Positions 35,242 through 47,257 are shown, counted from the stretch's first letter. The stretch: 64,000 nt of DNA from Peromyscus leucopus (GCF_004664715.2 NC_051068.1:48790953-48854952); one strand, 5' to 3'. The notes: generated by a model from the sequence alone, not told the origin. Numbers and translations: made by a program.

Positions 35242-35480
35242 TAGAAGGGAAATAGAGAAAACTTTTTTTAATCATCTGAGGTTTTGAAGATGTTCATAGC
35301 CATGCTTTCTGGATATAATAATTAGGAACACTTTAACTCACTTTGAAAACTTCAAGTATGACCAGAATTATAGTGAAAACTCATGACAGAACCATGAACT
35401 ATTGACCTTGTAAGACGGCATTTCACTCAACCTTCTTTCATCACTCATAGATATTGAAAGATCATGATTACTTCTCACAG

Positions 35481-35590
35481 TGGTGTGCATTTGCAGTTCT
35501 CTGTGGTAGGAAGCCGAGGCATGAGCATAACAAGGTTAAGAGCAGCTTTAGTTTCATAGAAAAATGCTGCCTCAGACATGAGGAAAAAGA
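35481..35590 (+). mobile_element. Proto-B1-like SINE remnant
   Basis: Pieces of an old sense B1: gtggtgtgcatttgcagttc, ggtaggaagccgaggcatga, ggttaagagcagctttagtt and gaaaaatgctgcctcagaca. Highly diverged. Confidence 0.45.
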
Positions 35591-36676
35591 AAAGTGGGAA
35601 AGAAAAATGAACAGGAACACATTCTAAAAGTAGTTTTGTTTCAAATAAGGTCAATGAACGGATGTTAAATATACTTGATAAGCCTCATGTCATCAAGATT
35701 AAAACTCCACTGATAAATTCCATATTAAAGTTGCAGATCGTTCCATTTCAACGTTTAAATTTACCAGTTCAAAAGGAAGCCAGAGTAAATATTTCCAATT
35801 AATTATATTGAGCATCTCACAGGGAATATTAGCTCCCCTGTCTGAAAATGACAAGCAAGTAGAGGAGAGATCACACAAGAAAGATGTTTGAGAGTATGGT
35901 GTGCTGAGAATCTCCAGTGTGTTACCAGAATTACCTGGTTCCACATGTCCCTCCAGCTTTCCATCCTCAAACACAAATAAAATCTGCACTAATAACTGCC
36001 TTTTGACTGTTATGAAACATTGTTTTCTCATAAATTTGTTCATCAGAAGAGGGCAGCAGAATCTCATGATGTATAAGGCTGTATATTTTTTTTTCCTAAA
36101 ATGGTGCCAAACTGTTTAGAATATTTATAAATATCTGTTTTATTTTTATTTAAACCGTTAATGTGTTGAAAAGTTGCTTGTTGAAATATTACAGTACCAC
36201 ACTGATTTTGAAGGCAGTAGGAAGAGAAACACTTCATAATTTGACAACTCCCCATCAGAATAAACAGTTTAGTTGATCCTTAATTTAGTGGAAGTGGTTG
36301 CCTAACACTTACAACTTGATACTTTTTCAAGAGAAATACTTGAAAAATTACTACAACAAGATTACAAGACATTCTTTCAAAGATCAGTTTATTTGGAATA
36401 TATGTAAACATATTTACACACAAAATTTTCAGCCTGAAACTACTCAGAATTTTGAAGAATTACTAAAAAAAAAATATGTGCTTGGCTTCCTGAATTAAAG
36501 TAATATAAAGAAAATAAAAAATTAAAAACCTAAGCTATTTGAAGAATTATTTAAAATTTTATTTTCATTTTTATTTTTTAATGTTATAGGATGTATCAGT
36601 CAGATACAATTTAGTTTTAAGAAAATTTTACTTTAATAATGTTATAAGGTTATTATAGACAGGAAATTTGTAGTTC

Positions 36677-36681
<5 letters not shown>
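35591..36681. other. AT-rich unique sequence
   Basis: About 1.1 kb with no recognisable repeat apart from short A and T runs; contains the open frame 35699-36067. Confidence 0.5.
35699..36067 (-). other. Unassigned 122-codon open frame
   Basis: A 122-codon minus-strand frame in otherwise repeat-free sequence. It starts MRFCCPLLMNKFMRKQCFIT and has no recognisable domain, no visible splice context and no overlap with a repeat I can name. Most likely chance, but one of the longest frames outside repeats. Confidence 0.15.

Positions 36682-36727
<46 letters not shown>
36682..36727. repeat. (TA)n microsatellite, 23 units
   Basis: Forty-six bases of uninterrupted TA. Confidence 0.97.
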
Positions 36728-36728
<1 letters not shown>

Positions 36729-36783
36729 CATATATAGTACATTATCTCTAAAATAAAGAAATCCTTAAGAATCATATATGGAG

Positions 36784-37146
36784 GGTCTGATGAAATGGCT
36801 CAGTGGGTAAAACTGCTTGCTATTTAAGCAACTCAGGGCCTGAGTTCAAATCCTCATCACACACATAAAAAGCCAAACATGGCTGTAAGAGCGTGTGCAA
36901 TCCTAGTATTTGAGTGCTGGATACTGGTGGATCCTGAGAACTTCTTGCTTAGTTAATTTAGTGGAAAAAAATTGGTTCAGTATGACACCCTTTCTGAAGG
37001 CAATAAATAAGAATATGATGGAGAAAAACACTCTATGTCCTTCCTTAGCCTCCACATGCATGCTCCTATAAGTGTATACTCTCAAAATATACCGACAAAA
37101 TACATAACACACATGCATATACAGACACACATGTACACACACACAC
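36784..37146 (+). mobile_element. B4-type SINE with CA-rich tail
   Basis: Sense B4: gatgaaatggctcagtgggt, cagggcctgagttcaaatcc, cacacataaaaagccaaaca, gtgcaatcctagtatttgag, actggtggatcctgagaact, cttagcctccacatgcatgc and an imperfect (CA)n tail. The order is a tRNA-like head followed by a B1-like body, as in B4. Confidence 0.75.
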
Positions 37147-37154
37147 TGGGGGCA

Positions 37155-37247
37155 GAGAGAGAGAGAGAGAGAAACAGAGACAGAGAGAAACAGAGACAGA
37201 GACAGACAGAGAGATGGAGAGAGACAGACACAGAGGAGAGAGAGATA
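37155..37247. repeat. (GA)n/(CAGA)n purine tract
   Basis: AG, ACAGAG and GGAGAG units over about 95 bases following the SINE tail. The open frame across it encodes Arg/Glu repeats only. Confidence 0.9.
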
Positions 37248-37844
37248 GAACTCACATAAAGAAACTTTCTGCTTATTTTGTAGGAAATTTTTTCCAGTGA
37301 TCTAGAATTTCAACTCCATGCGTGGATATATGAACAGAGAAGCTTTTAATGCATGTTTATCAGTCATTTACACACTATTCATATTTATTGGTTATTTGTG
37401 AGCCATTTACATGTTGTCTTTTACTCTTATTCCCTTTGCTGTGATCTATTTCACAAGTCTGTGAGTCCAGAAAATCCATATTCAAATACCCCTTTAGCTG
37501 TTTTCCTCTTAGAATTTGACCAGAGTAATTGTCAAATGGCTGACAGATTAGAGGAAGGAAACAGGGGTAGCATTCCATTTCTAGACTCCAGCTTCTTTCT
37601 CACTCTTATGGGCAGGTGTGTTCAATACAGTAGCATCAGAGGTAGCCATAATCAGTCTTAAACGGTGTGGATCTGAGACAGGAAGATCCACACAGTTCAC
37701 TGGGTAGACCATCTAGCCTAATTGGTTTTGTCCAGGCTTAGCAGATACCTGCTCAAAAACAAAGTAGAACACTTCTAGGAAAAAACATTCAAATTTGACT
37801 TTTGGTCACCATACCCATGAGCATACAGAGGCAGGCATTCCCAT

Positions 37845-37846
<2 letters not shown>
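37248..37846. other. Unassigned interval
   Basis: About 600 bases. A 102-codon plus-strand frame (37353-37661) overlaps a 67-codon minus-strand frame; neither has a recognisable motif. No repeat recognised. Confidence 0.45.

Positions 37847-37894
<48 letters not shown>
37847..37894. repeat. (AC)n microsatellite, 24 units
   Basis: Forty-eight bases of pure AC, followed by interrupted CACGCACA units. Confidence 0.97.
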
Positions 37895-37899
<5 letters not shown>

Positions 37900-39559
37900 T
37901 AGACCTACACGCACACATGAGTGGGTACCTTAGAACTGAGACTATGCAGATTTATGCAGCACTGACTTGAAGACGTCTAACCTTGGAAAGTAAGATATTT
38001 CTATTAGTGAAAATTGCTTCAGCACAAACAGAAAGCTAGCCTTCTCAAGAAAAGCCTTTATGGAAGGCATAGCCCAAGTAAATACAGTCAAAAACCAGGG
38101 AGAGTTGCCCTCTGTGCACTCTTGCCTAGCCATTTGTTGAGCCTCCATGACTGTAACCAGCCCATGCCACCAGGCAGCCTTTTCTGGCTTTTTAAGAGTG
38201 CTAGAAGACAAAACTATTAAATATCATATGATGCCTGAGAGTCTTTCTTCTGGCAAACTAGACTGAAGGGAAAACCTTGCCTCTGGGATATCAGGTACAC
38301 AAAACTTGTGCTCCCTTCCCCAGCTCCAGTGATTCGAGCTGTTTTCAGTCTAGAGGTTCTTCCACGTATTTTGTTGGTGCTTTGATCCACTTCAGTCTGT
38401 CTAATCAATTCTCCCTATTAAATTCCATGTGTTAGAATTACACAGTGTGGTTTGGGGGTAAAAAGGTATTATCTGATAGGAAATGTAATTAGAATACAAC
38501 CATATCATACTTTTTAAGATCAAGGATTTTTCTTCGATTTTATTGTTTTGTTTATTGATATTTGATTGCTATTTATAAAAATGTCCAATTTATTTCATAC
38601 TGAAAGGAAAAGCCCATCAGAGAAGGTAACACTATAAAGAAAATGTCCACGCACTAGGGTTTTTACTTTGTATAATGAGCTCACATGCATTCATTGAAAT
38701 TTACATGACTATGAGAGAAACACTCAGATGTTTAAAAAATTCTATCTGGAGAGAAAAAAATCATTTATTTATATTCCTTACACTTTGTATGCATGTGTAT
38801 GCATAGTAAGGGATTGGCACATCTTGAGATTTAAATGGGCTTTGTTCATTTATTTTCTCAAGATAAAGTCAAAGTGCATGTGGCTGAGAATTCACATATT
38901 AAAATTTATGCTCCCTTTGAAAATGGTTCCCTGCCTGAGAATCTAGTGTGTTAAGCAGGATTTATATCTATGAGACATGTTAAAACCAGAGAAGTAAAAT
39001 TAGGAGATGGTGTAAGTATCTGAAGAAGGCTGAAAGACTGTTTCAATATCGGAAACATCAATAGACAGTGACTTTATCAGACATAATGTTTAGAACTCAG
39101 GTAGCAGGAGATTTCCATTAACTTACCATTGGACAATGGCATAAAAACATTGAATCCTGGAATTATAGCCAATTGCAAGTTGCTAATTCACCTAAGGAGA
39201 ACTTCAGAATAAATATGCACTCTAGAAAAAAAATATACAACCCACTTCTCTTGCAACTGTGAAATCAGCTGACAAGAAGCAAACCCAAATGAATGGTCAA
39301 GACAGGATGAAGGTTCGTAGAGCACTTACTCCTGAAAAGATGCAAGGAGCTGCTTCCCCAGAGTTCCCCATGCAGAACTCTTATGATAAGAACATCTTAT
39401 GATAACTTCACTTATGAAGACAAGGCTCATTTGTCCAAGCTTACAGAAGAATGAGAGGCTTATATCTTAATAAACCAGACTAGTTAGACAACCCTGAGAA
39501 ACTGTTAAGATGTGGGATAACTTCTAAAAGTCTTTCTGTCAGTTTCATGTACCCACACG
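37895..39559. other. Unique sequence, 1.7 kb
   Basis: No repeat recognised. The 38000-38400 part is less AT-rich, with overlapping short frames on both strands, but has no protein I can name. Confidence 0.45.
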
Positions 39560-39870
39560 GGTTGTGACTGTATCATCCCTACCCCCCTATACTCTCACAG
39601 TTCCCTCCCACCCTTACTGACCTCTATGCTACCAACCCCCTCCCTCCTACTTTCCTACCTTTATTTCATGCACAGCGTAAACATATAGCTATTCTGGGAG
39701 GTCATCATTGCCAAGGCCAGGGCTAATGCACCAAGGGCATTTCAGACAAGACTCCTCTCCCCCCACTCTTACAATCTTTTATTCCCTTTTCTTTGATGTT
39801 CCCTGGGTCATGGGTGGGGGCATGGTTATGGTTGTGAAGATTCTCATCACAATTCTTTATGCAATTCAGA
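39560..39870 (-). mobile_element. L1-like 3' UTR fragment
   Basis: Pyrimidine-rich ccctacccccctatactctc and cctcccaccc, then ccactcttacaatcttttat and tgatgttccctgggtcatgg. The latter part matches wording from the reversed Lx 3' UTR. The left portion is unsure. Confidence 0.45.
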
Positions 39871-40766
39871 ACCCTAAGGATTAGGTTGTCTCTTTTGAGA
39901 TATTTCAATTCAACTAAGTTCTATAATAACAGCTCATTGGTTAAAATATTCTTATGAATATTTATCTATTTGAACAAGTGTTTAATTGCTTCTCTTTAGA
40001 TTATATAACAAAATCTTTCTTAATATTACTATATGTTACATTTAATATTTCCACTGAACCTCAAAATCATGTAAGGACAAAATGAGCATCATATCAGTGA
40101 ACTTTTTTCTTCCCTTTCCTGGTGGCATTTAAAGTTTTATTTAATATAAATGGCATCCTAAAAGAAAAAATTTGGAACATATATTGTAGTGATTCAAACA
40201 ATTTGTAGAAAATGAGTGATTCAAATGCTAATTTTACACTCCTAGCTTTATGCTTTATAAAATTTCATTCCATGGGAATTGGATTTGGCCCTAACAAATT
40301 TAATATATTTTACTCATTTTATGCTTATTGAACCTGATTTTTGTCTTGACCTAAACAGCTTACTATATTTTTTTAAAAGATTATTTAACCTATAAAGAGA
40401 AAAAAAAAACTTTTTAAAGAGATAAGATGGCCTTATTTTCAGAATAAGTTACTAAATTTAAAATTATTTAAACGATATTTTAAGTGTGTATGCTGTTTCA
40501 ATCCCCATAGAAATAGGAAATGTACAACAACTATAAGTAAATCATTATTGGACACATATATTATCTGACATAAACAGCCCATTTAATGAGCTATTAAGAG
40601 AGTGTAAAGGCATTTTAACTGCTTTTGGTTTGGGCAGAGATGAGGTCCAAATCCTGGTTTACTTCTCTTGTGTTTCCTTTGCCATGGCACCATGTTTGAC
40701 ATCATAGATGACAGATTCTGAATCAGTCTATACAGACCCCAGAAACAGCCATAAAGTCCTGTGGCT
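39871..40766. other. AT-rich unique sequence
   Basis: About 900 bases without a recognisable feature. Confidence 0.5.
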
Positions 40767-40870
40767 AACACCAGTACTGTGGAGGCTCACGCAGAACTTC
40801 AGAGTTCAAGGCAAACCTCAGCTACATAGTGAGTTCTAGGACAATCAGGGTTACTGAAAGTCTGTCTCCA
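40767..40870 (+). mobile_element. Old B1-like SINE
   Basis: Sense remnant: ccagtactgtggaggctcac, gttcaaggcaaacctcagct, acatagtgagttctaggaca and gaaagtctgtctcc. Diverged and 5'-truncated. Confidence 0.6.
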
Positions 40871-40983
40871 GAACTATTACTACAAAGTAAGAAACTAAGT
40901 CACATGAGTTACTCAGTTGATCATGCTGTTTTCAAATAGGTGGTTTATAGCAACATGCAAACATGTAAAGATGCAAAAGAACC

Positions 40984-41090
40984 TCAGGGTTGGTAGAGGG
41001 CTTGCCTAGGCCCTGGGTTCGATCCTCAGCTCAAAAAAAAAAAAGAAAAGAAAAGAAAAAGAAAAAAGAAAAAAAAAAGAAAATCTCACT
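40984..41090 (+). mobile_element. ID SINE with G-interrupted A-tail
   Basis: Sense ID with an internal deletion: ggttggtagagggcttgcct, aggccctgggttcgatcctc, then a long A-rich tail with regularly spaced G (AAAAG units, 41029-41090). The B box (gggttcgatcc) is intact. Confidence 0.85.
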
Positions 41091-41104
41091 TTTCTGCCAT
41101 TTAA

Positions 41105-41274
41105 GCCTGGCCGTGGTGGCTCACGCCTTTAATCCCAGCACTCAGGAGGCAGAGCCAGGCTGATCTCTGTGAGTTTGAGGCCAGCCTGGGCTACCAAGTG
41201 AGTTCCAGGAAAGGCACAAAGCTACACAGAGAAATCCTGTCTCAAAAAACCAAAAAAAAAAAAAAAAAAAAAAG
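41105..41274 (+). mobile_element. B1 SINE (ccaggaaaggcacaaagc variant)
   Basis: Sense B1 with cgtggtggctcacgccttta, cagcactcaggaggcagagc, gaggccagcctgggctacca, ttccaggaaaggcacaaagc and an A-tail of about 23 A. Close to consensus, hence relatively young. I could not fix the target duplication because both flanks are A-rich. Confidence 0.93.
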
Positions 41275-44200
41275 CAAAAAACCTCATTTCCAAAGTCACA
41301 CCTTCCATGGGCAGGAAGGCAGTTTTGAGTGAAATAAAGCACTTTGAACTTAGAATAATTATTCATTTTTGGTCTTATGCACTATATAACATCGTATTTT
41401 TGAAAATGACACAACACCTTTGAAAATCTTTTGGATCGATATCTGAAACCTTTATCATCAATTACTTTTAATGAGGAAAATCCTCTGTTTATAGATTGTA
41501 TCTCTGCAAAGCCATATGGATCTGATGACCAACAAAAATGGTGGATTACATCTCAGGTGTGTAATGAGGGCTGAGGGACCATGTGGAAAAGGTTAGATAC
41601 TGAGGTACCAACTGCAGATTAAGACCATGACTTCCTGCTTCTGGACTAGGCACAAATAACACAGGAGATCTGTGAATCTTGAAATCTTGCATTTTTTAAT
41701 TTCTGCATTCTTGCCATGGTATCTCTTTTTCTCAGTATTGGTTTCTGCTTTTATGGAATAAACATTTCTCAAAAAAAGTGTTTCAGAATATATATTATAT
41801 ATTATATATAATTTGAAATTAACTTTTAAAATGTTTAATTGATAGATTAAATTTGGCTATGTACAAAGTTCTGTGTTCAGAATATTTTTTTTTCTGTCAT
41901 CCATGTCATTAATCAAACTTAGCTGTCATTCCCTTGAGAGCTGAATGCATTTTTCTTTTCTATAGCATCCACAACTTGTAATCATGCACTTGTTTATTTA
42001 ATTCTTCTATTCATCAAGCTCTAGGAGCCCACGCTAGAAGGCTTCAGCATGTCTAGGTCGCTTTAAATCCAGTTAGTAGGAATATAAGTATTCATTACAC
42101 CTTCACAATCAGCCATCCTTTTCACTGCTTCTGCAAAATTCTGTTTATTTGGTTCCTGCCTATTGTCTATGCTTCAAATACCTTGTGTTTTTTGTTTGCT
42201 CCTCTTGTTAACATGGCAGCTGGTGGGATGGAGTCCTGTGTTTTGAAATAGCCTTACTTTTTGCTGGAGAGTTTGGCTTTTACTTATGCTGTTTGAGATG
42301 CCTCAACGAGCATGTGCATGATCCCTGTCCTTTTTTCCTGGGTGGTTTCCTCCAGACCACTTATTTATGTGCAGGATAACAGACACAGGGTCTCTCTGTT
42401 CTCTCATCCCTTCCTTTTCTTAAGCAGGTCATTCATAATCCATTGGTGGTCTGCCTACTTGTTTCACTGTAATATCAGCATTATCTAGAAAATTATTGCA
42501 CAAAACTTTTGAAGGGAGAATCTAAATTACTCAATGGCTATTGATTTGGAACCATTCATTCTGCAGAAATAAATGGGTCTATGAGGTAAAAAACACCCCC
42601 AAAGATATCCTTGCTATCTAAGAGTATATTGTGTTACACTTGAAAAGATCACATAAAGCAAATGATTTTGCTTGGAAGTAAATTCCATGCATGGGTGGAC
42701 AGGATGTCAGGCAGCAAAGCTAATCTCTAGACATTTCCCCGAGGAGGAACTTAGCAGGTTTTTGTCCCACATTCCTAACCAACCAAATGCCTTTGCTGAG
42801 CCTTAATTTGCAGTCACTTTAGCTCTCTACATAAAGATCAGTTCTCTTCACTGCTTCACGTCTCTTCTGAGCCTGTGTATTCTGCTTGTTATTGCAACCA
42901 AAAACCTACCAGTGTCTCCATTTTGCCCCTCCCTTTCCTCTTATTTTCCTGGTTTATTCATTTTTCTCCTGAGTCTTTAAGGGTGGATGAGCTAGATCAA
43001 TATGCTGTGTCTGTAGTTTAACCTTGGTGCCCTCAGCTTGTATGCTCATAGATAGTTGGAGTTTTAGTCCTTCAAGGTAGCCTAAGGGAGAAAATTATAC
43101 ACACAGCATGAAGTATTACTTCTTTAGTATGCTCAAACAGCATAAGGAGGGATAAAAGTTCCTGTCAAATCATTAAAAAGTTTTCTATCATGTTCTTTTG
43201 CCAATGTTAGTTGGCTATAGGATTTCAATAGTCATACATACAGCTCCATGGTTGTACTTAAAAGCAGATAATGTAGAAGTTAATATTTATACATTATAGG
43301 CATTATACTACTTTGGAAAGATGAGTACTACAAAGCTGGGGAATGAAGGACTGAGTGTTATAACCCAGAGATCAGGAGCTTTACTTTAGTACAAAATAAC
43401 AATCTCTGTATAGGAATAATTCAAAAAATCATTTCACAAATACTGGCTGGCCTGGTTTTGTAATAGTTGAGATGATTTTAAATTATGTTCAATTATAAGC
43501 CATTTTGCACCATCAAGTCTATAAGTAAAAATGTGTAGAAAAAATTTTACTCTAAAGGTGCCTCAAATTTTATGTTCATCAGATGTCCTGTTTAATGAAT
43601 GATGTGGTCCTCACTTCCTTCAGACAGCTCTCAGAGCATAACATAAGGAGGATCGTGATTCAAGTTATAAAAAATTCATTTATGCTGACCTTCCTTTTTA
43701 AAAGTAGAGGCTTCTAAAAGAATCCTTTCTCTCTAAATCACACCCTGATTCCTTTCTGATGCTATTCTAACAAGGAAGTTGAAAGGTGATAGTGCTGTCT
43801 ACTGACAGGTGTCTTGTTCTCTCATGTTTAATGTTTTCTTTATTTGATGGTTGTAGTTTTCAATCTGTCACTCAGCATGAGGCAAGGGACATCCTAGGAG
43901 TGGCTTTAAGTTGGTCTCTCAGCTTTCTTATTATACCAAGGGAAACATTGGAATTGTTCCTAAGTAAGAGCAAGAGAGATTGTTTGTAGCAATTGTGATT
44001 TTAATCATGATAATTGCTAAATTCTACTAATTATAAATGGTAGTGTCTGCATGGATGCTCAAACAATGAGAACACTAATGTTGGGACACTACATTATGTG
44101 GTATTGCCAAATACTTCATAGGAGGAAGGCCAAAGTAGTGGCATTTGATTTCCAGGCTTAAGAGAATGATTATACCCTAGGTTTTTGCTTTTCCTTATTG

Positions 44201-44770
44201 TTTGTGAGTGGGAAACTTGCCTTTCTTGACTTGTGTGACCACTGTTTGTCCCCGGACTCAATTAAGTGGTATTCTGATCATATATAAGATATAGAAAACT
44301 CTCTGTTCTGTGTTCTTTGTCAGTATTGTGCTTGCAACAAGCAACCTTAAAGAACAGTACAATTTTCCTTTGAACTTCAAGTATTATATATGGCATGTTC
44401 CTCAGTACTCATGCTATCAAGTGAAATGGAAACTGTCCAGCATCCTTCTACACTTGATGACATCACTACTGTGCACTTTGTGACAAAGGGAGCTGGTACA
44501 CACCCATACTAAGATCTTCATGATACATTAGTATTTTGTATTGCTATATTTATCAAAGATTCACTTTCCATATAGTTTTAATTAAGAACTATGTTCTGCT
44601 CTTCATTGCTCAAAAGACCCAGGATTTGTACTGTTATAGCAGCTGCTGAAATATGCCTGCAAGGTTTAGCACCACTCTTGATGTTTAGCAGTGAACTTTC
44701 TCCCTCAACAGAACCATAGATCTATAGAACAACCATGAAAAGTAATTAGGGAAGTTGAACACATTATGGG
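41275..44770. other. Unique sequence, 3.5 kb
   Basis: The longest stretch without a recognised repeat after the 2.2-7.3 kb block. 41430-41790 ends with ggaataaacatttctcaaaa, which resembles a polyadenylated LTR or retrocopy end, but I cannot name it. Short open frames (such as 43786-43989) have no recognisable motif. Worth a conservation check. Confidence 0.45.
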
Positions 44771-45050
44771 TGCCTTGGCAAGGTTCCTATTGCTGTACTA
44801 TAACACCATGACCAAATGTAATTTGGGAAGAACAGGGTTTATTTTAGCTTACAGTTCTATATCTCAGTCCATCATTAAGGAAATTTTGGACTAGAGCTTA
44901 GGCAGGACAGAAGTTGGACGCAGGAACTAAAGCCAAAATCATGGAGGAGGACTGCTTATTGCCTTGTGCTTCATGGATTGTTTTACCCTGCTTTCTATTT
45001 AAAGCAGCAAGGACCACCAGTTCATTGGTGGCACTACCCCCCCAGACAGA
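44771..45050 (-). mobile_element. ERVL-MaLR LTR, minus strand, truncated
   Basis: Antisense LTR: tgccttggcaaggttcctat, aacaccatgaccaaatgtaa, gaacagggtttattttagct, ccatcattaaggaaatttt, aatcatggaggaggactgct, ctttctatttaaagcagcaa and ggaccaccagttcattggtg. Truncated on the side of the LTR 5' end. Confidence 0.7.
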
Positions 45051-45454
45051 CACATATTATGTATAGTATTTGGTATATACCGTGCATCTCTGAGGACCAC
45101 TATAATGTGCGAATAATCTGTGTAACATGTAAATGTTAAATCCCAGCTCTTGCCTTCATATCTACTAGACAGTTTTAGTTGACTCCACACATTGTATTCA
45201 GTATTTTCAGCTACTTCTGCTTTACATATAATATTTTAATATACACACTAATTTGCCATATAATTCACATTTTGTAGTATTAACTTATGGACTTTAACAT
45301 CATGTCATGAATTTGTATGCTGTGTGTATTCATAAAATGTCCCAGTCTACATTTTTCTCCCTCTTTTCCAGTCATCTAGAATATTCTGGGCTCTTACTCA
45401 TATTTACTCTTTTGATAATGATGAAATATTTTGTAGCACATTTTTTAAAAAGAT
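45051..45454. other. Unassigned AT-rich interval
   Basis: About 400 bases between a MaLR LTR and the 3' end of a minus-strand L1; nothing recognised. Confidence 0.45.
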
Positions 45455-45803
45455 GAGTTAATTATATTTATTTTTATGCTTATTTATTTCCACCTTTTAT
45501 TGAAGATAGAGTCTTTTTTCCTTATATCATTTGTCTTGATTAGGGTTTCCCTTCACTCAGCTCCTCCCAGTTTATCCCTACATCCCCTCCCATCTGGATT
45601 AACCCCCTTCTGTTTCTCATTAGAAACAAAGAGACTTCTAAGGAATAATAATATGATTAATACAATATAATACAAAAATAATACAAACATTAACAGATCA
45701 GGATAGGACAAAACAAACAAACAGAAAGAATACAGACCAAAAACACTAACCTGGAAGCCATAAAATATATGCAAAGGACCTGTAAAGTAAAAAGAGAGAT
45801 AAA
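45455..45803 (-). mobile_element. L1 (Lx-type) 3' end, part 1 of a nested locus
   Basis: Antisense L1 terminus: ttgaagatagagtctttttt, ccttcactcagctcctccca, atcccctcccatctggatta, ttctcattagaaacaaagag, cagatcaggataggacaaaa. It is interrupted by a truncated B1 and resumes at 45909. The same terminal motifs recur at 61.9 and 62.2-62.4 kb. Confidence 0.8.
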
Positions 45804-45876
45804 GGCCAGCCTGGTCTACAGAGTGAGATCCAGGAAAGGTATAAAGCTACACAGAGAAACCCTGTCTCGAACAACC

Positions 45877-45907
<31 letters not shown>

Positions 45908-45908
45908 A
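45804..45908 (+). mobile_element. 5'-truncated B1 SINE inserted in L1
   Basis: Only the 3' half of a B1 is present: ggccagcctggtctacagag, gatccaggaaaggtataaag, ctacacagagaaaccctgtc, then about 30 A. Flanks gagagataaa (45794-45803) and gatagataaa (45909-45918) look like a target duplication with one mismatch, so the truncation happened at insertion. Confidence 0.85.
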
Positions 45909-46284
45909 GATAGATAAAATCAAATTAATTACTTTAATTTAATTTAAATACATTTAAAATAATAAAAAAAAAACACAAGAAAATAATTAGAAAGCCTGAT
46001 ACAGCATTATGAGACAAGGAACAACCAAAGATACCCTTGGGTTCATTTTCTGTTGGCATCTGCTGCTGGAGATGCAGCCTACCCTTTAGAGTAGCTGTTT
46101 TCCCCAATGAGATTCCCTTAGAGAAAAATAAATTTTCATTTTCAAGTGGTTATCACTCGGAGACAGCTTTTGCTATAGCTATGGCACCCTGTGTCTGCTT
46201 CTCCTTTCAACTCTAGGGCCCAATCTGGTACAACATGTAGAGGCTATGTGCATGCTTCCTCAGTTTCTGTGTGTTTATATGTGG
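45909..46284 (-). mobile_element. L1 3' UTR, part 2 of a nested locus
   Basis: Antisense L1 resumes: cccttgggttcattttctgt, ttggcatctgctgctggaga, ttttccccaatgagattccc, tcaagtggttatcactcgga, ctctagggcccaatctggta, catgcttcctcagtttctgt. It stops at the first base of a MaLR LTR. Confidence 0.8.
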
Positions 46285-46622
46285 TGTGGTGGTTTGAAAG
46301 AAAATGGTCTTCAAGGTAAGTGGTACTATTAGGAGGTGTGACCTTGTTGGAGGAAGTGTGTCACTATGGGGATGGCTTTGAGGTCTCTTTTCTCAATTTT
46401 CACTCAGTGTGACAGCCAGTCAACTTCATGTTGCCTCTGAGTCAAGATGTTGGACTCTCAGCTCCAGCACCACATCTGCCTGCATGGTGACATGCTCACT
46501 ACCATGATGATAATGGACAAATCCTGAAACTATAAGCAAGTCAGACCTATTAAATGTTTTCTTTATAAGAATTGCCATGGTCATGGTGTCTTTTCACATC
46601 AATAAAAACTCACGCTAAGACA
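46285..46622 (+). mobile_element. 5' LTR of a MaLR provirus
   Basis: Sense MaLR LTR, 338 bp, starting tgtggtggtttgaaagaaaa and ending cacgctaagaca. Contains attaggaggtgtgaccttgt, ctgcctgcatggtgacatgc, tgataatggacaaatcctga and a polyadenylation context (ttaaatgttttctttataag). About 85% identical by eye to the 3' copy at 48118-48456. Confidence 0.9.
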
Positions 46623-46763
46623 GAACTTGGTACCAGGGTAGTAAGGGTATTGTTGTGATAGGCCTGACCATGCTTTTGTTTAGAGTAATATGGACTTTGG
46701 TACTTTGGGTTAGGAAAACAATGGAATGCTTGAAGCACTGCTTAATGGGACATACTAGTAGCA

Positions 46764-47174
46764 ATGGAAGGCAATGGTGCTGATAACGATTTGATATATT
46801 GGGAGCTGGCTCAAGAAGTTTCACAGAAGAATTTTAATATGCTACCTAAAAATCATTCTTGTGATATTTTGGTGAAGGAAGTAGTTGCTATTTGCCCTTA
46901 TCCAAAGAGTCTGCCTAAGGCTAAAATGGAGAATTTTGGATTAATTATCTTGGCAAAAGAAATCTTAAAACAGCCTAGTGCAGACTCTACTTTGTGGATA
47001 TTAGTGGTACTTCAAATGAAGATTTATAATGAAAAGTTGCAAGCTGACCATGGTAAATTACAAAAAGTATATTTTGAAGAGAAAAAGAGAACCAGAAAGC
47101 AGAATGGAGCTAAGTTGTTGTTTTTTGTTTTTGTTTTTGTTTTTGTTCAAGGAGATAAACTGATTAAGAAATGA
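46764..47174 (+). pseudogene. Open frame in MaLR internal region
   Basis: A 136-codon frame starting 142 bases after the 5' LTR, beginning MEGNGADNDLIYWELAQEVS, with a lysine/glutamate-rich, coiled-coil-like segment near residues 80-112 and a Phe-Val run from the (TTTTTG)n tract near the end. The position just after the primer site is where an ERVL gag would sit. MaLR elements are thought to have lost functional gag; I do not claim homology. Probably a relic frame that has stayed open. Confidence 0.3.
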
Positions 47175-47257
47175 AATAAAGTGAATGGTGACCTCAGGGC
47201 AAGATCCTACCCACCTAAGTTTCCAACTGTAGAAAGGAATAAAAGAAAAATTTAGAG

